This document shows positions 4,977-11,804 of a stretch of DNA of 11,804 nt, one piece after another (position 1 is the first letter of the stretch; the number at the start of each line of letters is the position of its first letter). Under the pieces are notes generated by a model. That model searched no databases. It worked only from the letters and a program-made list of their open reading frames with translations, and was not told where the DNA came from. This DNA comes from Sphingobacterium thalpophilum. GTDB lineage: Bacteria; Bacteroidota; Bacteroidia; Flavobacteriales; Flavobacteriaceae. Position numbers and translations under genes: made by a program. The stretch covers positions 1 to 11,804 of the forward strand of contig CALPOS020000050.1 in the NCBI GenBank assembly GCA_943325255.2. The letters are read 5' to 3'.

Positions 4977-7832
4977 TTAATGCGCCTCTAACCAATTTTT
5001 CCCAATTCCGATTTCTACTTCTAGAGGAACGTCAAGTTTAAATGCATTTTCCATTTCGTGTTTGATCATCGGTTGAATTTTTTCGAGTTCATCATGATGA
5101 ACATCAAACACCAATTCGTCATGAACTTGCAACAACATCTTTGATTTCCAGTTTTCAGAGGTCAATTTTTTATGAATATTGATCATCGCAATTTTGATAA
5201 TATCGGCGGCACTTCCTTGAATTGGAGCATTTACTGCATTTCGTTCTGCGCCACTTTTCACCATCATGTTAGCAGAGTTAATATCCTTTAAATAGCGACG
5301 TCTTCCTAAAACTGTTTGTACGTAGCCATGTTCCCTAGCGAAATCAACTTGGCTCGACATGTATGATTTTAGTTTTGGATAAGTTGCATAATAGGCATCA
5401 ATGAGTTCGGCACTTTCTTTACGAGACAATGAAGTTTGATTGCTCAATCCAAAAGCAGAGACGCCATAGATAATTCCAAAATTTACTGTTTTGGCATTGC
5501 TTCTTTGTTCTTTGGTAACTTCCTCTAATGGTACATTAAATACTTTCGCAGCGGTACTTCTGTGAATGTCTTCTTTATTTTGAAATGCCTTAATCATGTT
5601 TTCCTCGCCGGACAATGCTGCAATGATTCTCAATTCAATTTGAGAGTAATCGGCAGAAAGCAACGTATAATTTTCATCACGCGCTATAAATGCTTTTCGA
5701 ATCAATCGCCCTCGTTCGGTTCGAATCGGAATGTTCTGCAAATTCGGATTATTAGAACTCAATCTTCCAGTTGCTGCAACAGTTTGCATGTAGTCGGTAT
5801 GCACTCTTCCGGTTTTTTTATCAATTTGATTGGGCAAAGCATCGATGTAGGTACTCTGCAGTTTCACCATTTGTCGCCACTCCAAAATATCTTTAACGAT
5901 TTGGTGTTCGTTGGCCAAATAGCTCAAGACTTCTTCGCCGGTAGCATATTGACCTGTTTTGGTTTTCTTCTGTTTCGCCCCGCCGATTTTAAGTTTATCA
6001 AATAAAATGTCACCGAGTTGTTTTGGAGAGGCAAGATTGAATTTTTCTCCTGCCGTGTCGTAAATTTTTTGTTCGAATAAATCAATATCTTTTTGCATGT
6101 CAATCGACATCGATTTTAGAAAGTTTGCATCGAGGTTTATGCCTTCCATTTCCATAGAAGCTAAAACTGGAATCAGTGGAATTTCTATTTCATCGAACAA
6201 TTTTTTAGTTTCAGCTTTGTCTAAAATCGGGCTAAAAATTTCCTTGAGCTGTAATGCAATATCAGCATCTTCAGCAGCATATTCCTTAATTTCTTCTAAG
6301 GCAACATCGCGCATCGACTGCTGGTTTTTGCCTTTTTTTCCAATAAGATCTTCGATTGATTTTGGGGAATATTTCAAATACGTTTCAGAAAGCACATCCA
6401 TATTATGTCGCATATCTGGATTGATGAGGTAATGTGCGATCATGGTGTCGAACAATTTCCCTTTGATGATAATACCGTATTTCGATAATATTTTCAAATC
6501 GTATTTGATGTTCTGCCCGATTTTTTCAATGGCTTCATTTTCAAAAAACGGTTTGAATTTTTCGATGAGAATTTGTGCTTCTTCTCGATTTTCAGGAAAA
6601 GGAATGTAGAACGCTTTTCCTTTTTCGTAACTGAATGATATTCCAACTAATTCTGCGTGAAGTGTATCGATACCGGTAGTTTCAGTGTCAAAGCAAACCG
6701 CACTCTGGCGCATCAAATTTTGTAAAAGTAACTTAATCGACATCTCGCCTTGTGCAATTTGATAAAAGTGTTCGGTGTTTTTTAGTGTTGCATAAAAAGA
6801 ATTCGGTTTTGCTTCGGTGTCTTCTTCATCGGAGAATCCAAATAAGTCGAACTGTTCTTCATTGGTTTTTTTAGCGGGTGTTTTCTTGACGATTTGTTCA
6901 GAATGGTTTACGTTTCCGTTGGTTTCAATTTCGTCATATTCTTTACCCGTGCCAAAATACTTGTCGAATTGTGCTTTCATCTGACGGAACTCCAATTCCT
7001 GAAACAAAGCGTCTGTTTTTTCAACATCCGGTTTTGAAAGTTCATAATCTGAAGCATTAAAAGTGACTGGACAATCAAGCAAGATTGTCGCTAATTTCTT
7101 GGATAGAATTCCTTTTTCTTTATTGGCTTCGATCTTTTCTTTCATCGCGCCTTTGAGTTTATCGGTATTGGCTAAAAGATTTTCCATCGAACCGAATTCT
7201 TTCAACAACTTTTTTGCGGTTACTTCACCAACGCCTGGCAATCCTGGAATGTTGTCTGCCGCGTCTCCCATCATCCCTAGAAAATCGATTACTTGTTCTG
7301 GGCGTTCAATTTCGAATTTAGCAAGTACTTCCGGAATTCCCCATATTTCGATGTCATTACCCATTCTTGCTGGTTTGTACATAAAGATATTTTCAGAAAC
7401 CAATTGGGCAAAATCTTTATCCGGAGTAACCATAAAAACCTGATAATTTTCTTTTTCGGCTTGTTTGGCGAGCGTTCCAATTAAATCATCTGCTTCAAAT
7501 CCGGCGACTTCGATAATTGGGATGTGCATCGCTTTTAGCAATTCTTGAATATATGGAACGGCTATTTTGATGGCTTCGGGGGTTTCATCGCGATGCGCTT
7601 TATATTCTTGATACATCTCATAGCGGTAATCGCTTCCACCTTTGTCGAATGCGACCGCCAAATGATCGGGTTTTTCTCTCTTAATCACATCCATTAAAGC
7701 ATTCATAAATCCCATTATGGCAGAAGTATCCATACCTTTTGAGTTGATACGCGGGTTTTTTATAAAAGCAAAGTAACCGCGAAAAATAAGGGCGTATGCA
7801 TCGAGAAGGTAAAGACGTTTTTGTGCTGACAT
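4977..7832 (-). CDS. polA: DNA polymerase I with proofreading domain
   Basis: A 951-residue full-length Pol I. Residues 1-290 form the 5' nuclease that removes RNA primers, with AFDKGGSDYR, GFEADDLIG, TPDKDF and GDAADNIPGLPGVG visible. Residues about 375-550 form the 3'-5' exonuclease with its metal ligands intact: FDTETTG (Asp382, Glu384), NIKYD and YAAEDAD. Many Pol I enzymes have lost these. The polymerase domain has motif A ADYSQIELR (Asp728), motif B from Arg777 to Tyr789 (Lys781) and motif C VHDEL (Asp905, Glu906). The charged linker between the nuclease domains carries QFDLF (327-331), a sliding-clamp-binding-type pentapeptide. The role is Okazaki-fragment processing and repair. The gene is divergent from the metallophosphoesterase gene. 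Its last 81 bases are duplicated at 3912-3992, so the present C-terminus may have arrived with the islet. Confidence 0.98.
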   Translation of the reverse strand: MSAQKRLYLLDAYALIFRGYFAFIKNPRINSKGMDTSAIMGFMNALMDVIKREKPDHLAVAFDKGGSDYRYEMYQEYKAHRDETPEAIKIAVPYIQELLKAMHIPIIEVAGFEADDLIGTLAKQAEKENYQVFMVTPDKDFAQLVSENIFMYKPARMGNDIEIWGIPEVLAKFEIERPEQVIDFLGMMGDAADNIPGLPGVGEVTAKKLLKEFGSMENLLANTDKLKGAMKEKIEANKEKGILSKKLATILLDCPVTFNASDYELSKPDVEKTDALFQELEFRQMKAQFDKYFGTGKEYDEIETNGNVNHSEQIVKKTPAKKTNEEQFDLFGFSDEEDTEAKPNSFYATLKNTEHFYQIAQGEMSIKLLLQNLMRQSAVCFDTETTGIDTLHAELVGISFSYEKGKAFYIPFPENREEAQILIEKFKPFFENEAIEKIGQNIKYDLKILSKYGIIIKGKLFDTMIAHYLINPDMRHNMDVLSETYLKYSPKSIEDLIGKKGKNQQSMRDVALEEIKEYAAEDADIALQLKEIFSPILDKAETKKLFDEIEIPLIPVLASMEMEGINLDANFLKSMSIDMQKDIDLFEQKIYDTAGEKFNLASPKQLGDILFDKLKIGGAKQKKTKTGQYATGEEVLSYLANEHQIVKDILEWRQMVKLQSTYIDALPNQIDKKTGRVHTDYMQTVAATGRLSSNNPNLQNIPIRTERGRLIRKAFIARDENYTLLSADYSQIELRIIAALSGEENMIKAFQNKEDIHRSTAAKVFNVPLEEVTKEQRSNAKTVNFGIIYGVSAFGLSNQTSLSRKESAELIDAYYATYPKLKSYMSSQVDFAREHGYVQTVLGRRRYLKDINSANMMVKSGAERNAVNAPIQGSAADIIKIAMINIHKKLTSENWKSKMLLQVHDELVFDVHHDELEKIQPMIKHEMENAFKLDVPLEVEIGIGKNWLEAH
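4979..5059. repeat. 81-bp direct repeat, proximal copy inside polA
   Basis: This copy is still part of the intact polA reading frame and encodes its last 26 residues or so. It pairs with 3912-3992. Mismatches are at 4986 (synonymous) and 5018 (Val here, Leu in the remnant). Together the two copies bound a 1067-bp unit that homologous or site-specific recombination could delete, leaving one functional polA end. Confidence 0.9.
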
Positions 7833-7964
7833 GTTGAATTATTTAAGAATCAATTTGTCGGTAAAAATAAGTATTCCAATGTTATGGTATTGCCCTTGCG
7901 TTAAATTTAAACTAATAAAATTTCTAGCATTTGTTTAATTTGTTATTTTGTCAAAAATTACTGC
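7833..7964. promoter_or_regulatory. Divergent promoter region, polA and metallophosphoesterase
   Basis: This 132-base AT-rich stretch separates the two divergent start codons and must hold both promoters. No full TAnnTTTG match was found on either strand. The nearest on the plus strand is TTATTTTG about 20 bases before the ATG at 7965, with a TTTG upstream; on the minus strand it is TATTTTTA near 7867-7874. No terminator, small gene or clear Shine-Dalgarno site is seen. Confidence 0.4.
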
Positions 7965-9197
7965 ATGTTATTTAGATTTCTGTTCGTAGCCTTTGTATTT
8001 CTTATTATTGAATTCTACTCATACCAAGCGATTAGAACGTTGATTCGGACTAAATGGATTGTAAACGCTTATTTAGTCATTAGCCTTTCCCTTTTCTTAT
8101 TTATTATTTATTCTTTTACCCAATTCGATCGTTCGGTAGGGCAAACAAAGCGGACGCTGCTTACAATGGGGTTGATGCTTTTGGTGTATATTCCAAAAAT
8201 AGTAATGACTTTAGTACTTTTTGGAGAGGATATTTATAGGATTATCGTCGGCTCTGTGAATTACTTCGTTGAATATGATAATGGTGATTTCTTAAAGTCG
8301 AGAAGAAAGTTTGTCAGTCAACTTGGATTAGGTTTGGCTGCGGTTCCTTTTTTGTCTTTAATTTATGGAATGACTGTCGGAAAATACAATTATAAAGTTA
8401 TCAAGCAGCGTATTTTTTTTCCTGATTTACCCGATTCTTTTGATGGGTTTACCATTACTCATATTTCCGATGTGCACAGTGGTAGTTTTGATAATCCTGA
8501 AAAAATTAATTATGCTATTGACTTGATTAATGAGCAGGAGGCAGATATGATCCTTTTCACTGGTGATATTGTCAATACACATGCAAAAGAAATGCATCCT
8601 TGGGTGGATTCCTTTAAAAGAATAAAAGAGTATCAATTTGGGAAATACTCCATCTTAGGAAACCATGACTATGGTGAATATGTTACATGGCCTTCTGAAA
8701 AGGAAAAAGAAGAAAACTTCCAAGAAATAAAAAACCTACATACCGCAATCGACTTCAAATTATTATTAAATGAGCATACCTTTATACAGAAAGGAGATGA
8801 CAGGATTGCAATTGTCGGTGTAGAAAATTGGGGACACAACTTCAAACAAGCTGGTGATTTAAATAAAGCTTCGCATGAATTACATCGAGATGATTTTAAG
8901 ATTTTGTTGAGCCACGACCCTAGTCACTGGGAATATGAAGTAAAAAAGCACGACAAGAATTTTCATTTAACTTTATCTGGGCATACACATGGGATGCAAT
9001 TCGGGATTGAAATACCGGGTTATTTTAAATGGAGTTTGGCTCAGTACGTTTATAAGCAATGGGCTGGTTTGTATGAAGAATTTGGCCGCTATATTTATGT
9101 GAATCGCGGCTTCGGATTTCATGCTTATCCTGGAAGAGTTGGTATTATGCCCGAAATAACGGTTATTCAACTAAAAAAAGGTGAAAAATTAGCATAA
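7965..9197 (+). CDS. Membrane-anchored metallophosphoesterase
   Basis: A 410-residue calcineurin-like phosphoesterase. Three hydrophobic segments (about 3-20, 32-51, 66-88) anchor the N-terminus. A fourth (about 118-136) is preceded by KSRRKFVSQ, which resembles a twin-arginine signal core placed inside the protein. The catalytic domain (about 160-405) has every metal-binding motif: SDVH (Asp169, His171), TGD (Asp201), GNHD (Asn233, His234), SHDP (His317) and GHTH (His340, His342), so it should be active with two metal ions. The topology puts the catalytic domain in the periplasm, as in YkuE/YaeI-type lipid-linked phosphodiesterases. The true substrate is unknown, though lipid A or phospholipid precursors are plausible. 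The gene is divergent from polA and co-directional with the thioredoxin-like gene 72 bases downstream. Confidence 0.92.
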   Translation: MLFRFLFVAFVFLIIEFYSYQAIRTLIRTKWIVNAYLVISLSLFLFIIYSFTQFDRSVGQTKRTLLTMGLMLLVYIPKIVMTLVLFGEDIYRIIVGSVNYFVEYDNGDFLKSRRKFVSQLGLGLAAVPFLSLIYGMTVGKYNYKVIKQRIFFPDLPDSFDGFTITHISDVHSGSFDNPEKINYAIDLINEQEADMILFTGDIVNTHAKEMHPWVDSFKRIKEYQFGKYSILGNHDYGEYVTWPSEKEKEENFQEIKNLHTAIDFKLLLNEHTFIQKGDDRIAIVGVENWGHNFKQAGDLNKASHELHRDDFKILLSHDPSHWEYEVKKHDKNFHLTLSGHTHGMQFGIEIPGYFKWSLAQYVYKQWAGLYEEFGRYIYVNRGFGFHAYPGRVGIMPEITVIQLKKGEKLA

Positions 9198-9211
9198 TTC
9201 GTTTAAAACGC

Positions 9212-9219
9212 TACTTTTG
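9212..9219 (+). promoter_or_regulatory. Bacteroidota-type -7 element before the thioredoxin-like gene
   Basis: TACTTTTG fits TAnnTTTG exactly and lies 50 bases before the ATG at 9270, leaving a 5' leader of roughly 40 bases. No strong TTTG -33 element is visible. The same bases form a small hairpin (CTAC-TTTT-GTAG, 9211-9222), so a weak terminator for the phosphoesterase gene is an alternative reading. Confidence 0.5.
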
Positions 9220-9269
9220 TAGTGTAATTGCTTAATTACAAGAGTTTAGAAATTAAATATTTTGGTTTT

Positions 9270-9566
9270 ATGTCAAAATTTGGAGAACTAATCAATGCTC
9301 AAGTTCCGGTATTAATTGATTTTTATACTGAGTGGAACGAATCTTCTGTGTCGATGCATCCTGTAATAAGAGATGTGGCGGCTGCGCTTGGCGATAAAGC
9401 GAAGGTGATCAAAATTGATGTGGATAAGAATCAAGAATTAGCAGATGCTTTACGTATAAAAGGATTGCCAACCTTGATGATCTACAAAGAAGGGCAAATG
9501 ATTTGGAGACAATCCGGAGAGCTAGATGCCAACACCATTATCGGTTTAGTGCAAGAACAAATCTAG
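9270..9566 (+). CDS. Thioredoxin-fold protein lacking both active-site cysteines
   Basis: A 98-residue single thioredoxin domain. PVLIDFYTEW is the usual strand leading into the active site, but the expected WCGPC reads WNESS (Trp22-Ser26): both cysteines are replaced, by Asn23 and Ser26. The rest of the fold is conserved, including KVIKIDVDKN and the cis-proline loop GLPTLMIY (Pro67). Thiol-disulfide exchange therefore looks impossible, and a binding or chaperone-like role is inferred. A TTG at 9228 would add 14 residues, but the ATG at 9270 begins at the normal MSKFGELI start and is preferred. No signal peptide is present, so it should be cytosolic. The stop codon shares CTAG with the convergent deacetylase gene. 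A TACTTTTG element 50 bases upstream may drive its own transcript. Confidence 0.85.
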   Translation: MSKFGELINAQVPVLIDFYTEWNESSVSMHPVIRDVAAALGDKAKVIKIDVDKNQELADALRIKGLPTLMIYKEGQMIWRQSGELDANTIIGLVQEQI

Positions 9567-10198
9567 TCAATCACTTCACAAACATAGTTGTTTTGTTTCA
9601 AGAAAGTTAAAAACTTAGGTAGAGTAAACACCAGGTTTTTATGGCTTTTTTCGCTGTCGTGGAAAACGATTATACTGCCAGGTTGCGTATTGCTAATCAC
9701 ATTGTGAAGACATTTCTCTGGTGAAATACTGGCGTCGAAATCAGCACTCAAAACATCCCACATTATTATTTTATAGCCATTTTTACGGAGCAAATTTGCT
9801 TGGGATTTTCTAATTTTTCCATAAGGTGGGCGGAACAGTTGCGTGTTGTCTGTTGTCTGTTTTCTGATGACTTCTTTGCACAAAAGGACGTTTTCGATGT
9901 AATCTGACGTTTTTGTTTTCCATCCGTTGTGATGGTTGAAAGTGTGGTTGCCAATTGTGTGACCGTTAGTTAAGATTGAGTCGAAGATTTCAGGATACTT
10001 TTGAATATTTTCTCCAATACAAAAAAAAGTAGCTTTAGCATTAAATTCTTTCAATTGATTCAAAACCCAAGCAGTAATTTCAGGCGTGGGACCATCATCA
10101 AACGTCAAGTAAACTTTTTTCTCCACGGTAGGAATGTCCCAAACATAATTTGAGAAAATGAGCTTGATGAGTTTGTTTGTTTTAATCCAATACCACAT
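9563..10198 (-). CDS. NodB-type polysaccharide deacetylase
   Basis: A 211-residue NodB homology domain enzyme of carbohydrate esterase family 4, which removes N-acetyl groups from amino sugars using a metal ion. The motifs are in order: TFDDGP (32-37, with catalytic base Asp34 and metal ligand Asp35), HTFNHH (metal ligands His85 and His89), RPPYG (123-127), MWDV (Trp147, Asp148) and IVFHDS (His180). The set is complete, so activity is expected. The N-terminus has only a short amphipathic stretch and no clear signal peptide, so export is uncertain. The substrate may be peptidoglycan or another N-acetylated glycan. Its 3' end overlaps the thioredoxin-like gene by four bases, tail to tail. Upstream, a terminator isolates it from the GT117 gene, so it likely has its own promoter. 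Confidence 0.93.
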   Translation of the reverse strand: MWYWIKTNKLIKLIFSNYVWDIPTVEKKVYLTFDDGPTPEITAWVLNQLKEFNAKATFFCIGENIQKYPEIFDSILTNGHTIGNHTFNHHNGWKTKTSDYIENVLLCKEVIRKQTTDNTQLFRPPYGKIRKSQANLLRKNGYKIIMWDVLSADFDASISPEKCLHNVISNTQPGSIIVFHDSEKSHKNLVFTLPKFLTFLKQNNYVCEVID

Positions 10199-10211
10199 AC
10201 TTATCTAAAAC

Positions 10212-10242
10212 AAAAAAGTAGCACTTCAAGCACTACTTTTTT
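10212..10242 (-). terminator. Hairpin terminator after the GT117 gene
   Basis: A perfect 10-base inverted repeat (AAAAAAGTAG, 10212-10221; CTACTTTTTT, 10233-10242) with an 11-base loop. Read on the minus strand it ends in a T run 35 bases beyond the stop of the membrane protein gene, so it should end that transcript. The symmetric A and T runs make it look bidirectional, but the only gene reading toward it is on the minus strand. Confidence 0.75.
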
Positions 10243-10276
10243 ATTATTAATTGTTCTTCATTAATTATTAATTGAA

Positions 10277-11804
10277 TTACTCGTTGTCTCTTCCAAAACG
10301 TTCAAACATTTTATTATAGGAATTAAAAACAGGTTTGTTCTTGTTGTAGAATTCCATGTCTCCTCGGTCTTTCATAACCTCTAGCAAGCCTCTATAACGC
10401 TCGATGTCTGTGATAATGTCAATCACTAAATTACTTTGTTCCGATGCACGTAAACCGTGATAAAAAGTTAGATTCTCTTTGTATTTATTCATTAGTTTTT
10501 CTAACAATTGGCGCGCTTTTTCTTTTTCTCCTATTTCATAATAACCTCCTGCAAACGGATCAATCAAAGAATAGTAGCCGTAATACTCAAGTGGCATTTT
10601 CGTCATAGCTAAATCAATTACTTTCTTGGCTTTATCTAACTTGCGTTCGTTGACTAATTGTTCCATTAATCTAGCTAAATTAGTTCGGTAAGAAATGCTG
10701 TTTTTTCGGGTTTCAGGATCATGGTAAATCGTGCTCAATTCTCCGTTACCCCAATCCCATTTCATGACGATATCGTACATCTTGTCGCTATCAATTTGGC
10801 CCATATCTAATGGACTTCCGTCTTTAGGAATGGCTGTTCTTATAGGAACGAGTTTATACACCATTCCGTCTAATTGGAGATAGTCTTTCATCCAGAGATA
10901 ATCATCGTCGCCGAAACTTCCGCCAGTGAAATAAATAGGGCGTTTCCAATTGTTGTTGGCTAAAACGTCCAACATCATCAGACGGTTTTTGTATAATGCT
11001 TGACCTTTAATTTCAATATCGATAAAAGGAACAATAGAATCGTTTTGAGCCGGGTTAACGACTTTGTTTTCGATAATGACATTCTTGTCGATTGGAATTC
11101 GAACTTTATTCGTGGGATAAAAGTGAATTTTTTGCCCATTGTCCATTTCGATAATAGTTCTTGAATCGTCGCTTGCAATAAAATTAATGAAGTCCTTAAT
11201 ATTCCATCGATTTTCGCTTTTTGGGTTATGTATGGCGTAATCTAACTTATCTCCAACATATTGGTCGTGGGTAAACGAAATGGGCAAGCCCTCTGATTTG
11301 TTGGTCTTCATTTTCATTTGATCAATATACCAATCGGTCATGAAAAGACTTGTGTTGACAATCTTTATGTCGGTTCTGATATTTTCAATTTCTTGGGCGT
11401 ACCACAATGGGAAAGTGTCATTATCTCCAATTGTAAACAAGATCGCGTTGGGTTCACAGGAGTTTAGATACGCCTTTGCCATTGCAATTGCGGTATATTT
11501 ATTTGAACGATCATGATCATCCCAATTTTGAGAAGCCATCAAGACCGGTGCTATCGCAATACTAATTACAATTATTATTGGCCCTGCTAATTTCGGTTGG
11601 AGATAGTTCTTTACCGAATCGTAAATAGCGTAAACTCCAAAACCAATCCAAATAGCAAAAACATAAAACGATCCGACTAATGCGTAATCTCGTTCTCTGG
11701 GTTCGAAAGGTCTTTCGTTGAGATAAATTTTAAGTGCGATTCCCGTAAATAAGAAAAGAGCTAGCAATACATAAAAGCTCTTTAGGTCTTTGTTTGCATG
11801 AAAC
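10277..11804 (-). CDS. DUF2723/GT117 membrane protein, C-terminal part
   Basis: The frame is open to the right window edge (first full codon at 11803), so this is the C-terminal part, about 509 residues, of a protein that usually has around 1000-1150. Visible are the last membrane segments: LALFLFTGIALKIYL, YALVGSFYVFAIWIGFG and GPIIIVISIAIAPVLMA. Between them lies the conserved RPFEPRERDYA loop, followed by a large periplasmic region with the GDNDTFPLWYA block. These match the DUF2723 family of Bacteroidota, now often called glycosyltransferase family 117 and related to the animal protein O-mannosyltransferase TMEM260. The end (about 370-460) has TPR-like helices. The likely role is lipid-linked sugar transfer to exported proteins; this is family-based. 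The TTG at 11767 is not a real start. A hairpin terminator follows the stop. Confidence 0.88.
   Translation of the reverse strand, partial: FHANKDLKSFYVLLALFLFTGIALKIYLNERPFEPRERDYALVGSFYVFAIWIGFGVYAIYDSVKNYLQPKLAGPIIIVISIAIAPVLMASQNWDDHDRSNKYTAIAMAKAYLNSCEPNAILFTIGDNDTFPLWYAQEIENIRTDIKIVNTSLFMTDWYIDQMKMKTNKSEGLPISFTHDQYVGDKLDYAIHNPKSENRWNIKDFINFIASDDSRTIIEMDNGQKIHFYPTNKVRIPIDKNVIIENKVVNPAQNDSIVPFIDIEIKGQALYKNRLMMLDVLANNNWKRPIYFTGGSFGDDDYLWMKDYLQLDGMVYKLVPIRTAIPKDGSPLDMGQIDSDKMYDIVMKWDWGNGELSTIYHDPETRKNSISYRTNLARLMEQLVNERKLDKAKKVIDLAMTKMPLEYYGYYSLIDPFAGGYYEIGEKEKARQLLEKLMNKYKENLTFYHGLRASEQSNLVIDIITDIERYRGLLEVMKDRGDMEFYNKNKPVFNSYNKMFERFGRDNE

Noticed and set aside
5562..6005. 147-residue open frame on the plus strand inside polA
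   Set aside because: It is antisense to strongly conserved polymerase-domain codons, shows no recognisable domain and has the composition of a shadow frame.
7063..7443. 126-residue open frame on the plus strand inside the polA 5' nuclease region
   Set aside because: It is antisense to conserved nuclease motifs and no family was recognised. Its length is explained by the codon bias of the real gene.
9228..9269. TTG start giving a 112-residue thioredoxin-like protein
   Set aside because: The added 14 residues precede the normal fold start, and the TTG would leave almost no leader after the TACTTTTG element. ATG 9270 is better.
1..11804. CRISPR arrays, tRNA or rRNA genes, transposases and integrases
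   Set aside because: I looked for regularly spaced repeats, tRNA-like cloverleaf segments and recombinase motifs on both strands and saw none.

Overview
The window is AT-rich and looks like a Flavobacterium-type chromosome (Bacteroidota, Flavobacteriaceae). The evidence is the style of its proteins: a long proofreading PolA, a GT117/DUF2723 membrane protein, a cysteine-less thioredoxin-like protein and a DUF6922-like/AbiEii-like pair. A TAnnTTTG-type -10 element and the scarcity of Shine-Dalgarno sites agree. No rRNA, tRNA, transposase, integrase or CRISPR array was seen.

Region 1 (1-3746, minus strand) is a four-gene operon that looks accessory. In order of transcription it holds a nucleotidyltransferase-fold protein, a B12-binding-type radical SAM enzyme, a class I methyltransferase, and a family 2 glycosyltransferase that runs off the left edge. 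Each junction overlaps by 8-11 bases, so the genes are probably translationally coupled. The gene content suggests synthesis or tailoring of a surface glycan or related metabolite; the product is unknown.

Region 2 (3910-4976) is the most unusual part. The last 81 bases of polA occur twice: once in intact polA (4979-5059) and once as a headless remnant (3912-3992, 79/81 identical by eye). Between them lies a two-gene toxin-antitoxin-like module, a DUF6922-like protein and an AbiEii/AbiGii-like nucleotidyltransferase, whose genes overlap by 46 bases. This looks like a roughly 1.07-kb islet inserted at the 3' end of polA. The insertion rebuilt the polA end and pushed the old end downstream.

Region 3 (4977-11804) looks like core chromosome. 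polA (minus) is divergent from a membrane-anchored metallophosphoesterase (plus). The latter is followed by a short thioredoxin-fold protein that has lost both active-site cysteines. That gene converges on a NodB-type polysaccharide deacetylase, and the two stop codons share a CTAG. A hairpin terminator then separates the deacetylase from the C-terminal half of a DUF2723/GT117 membrane protein, which is cut by the right edge.
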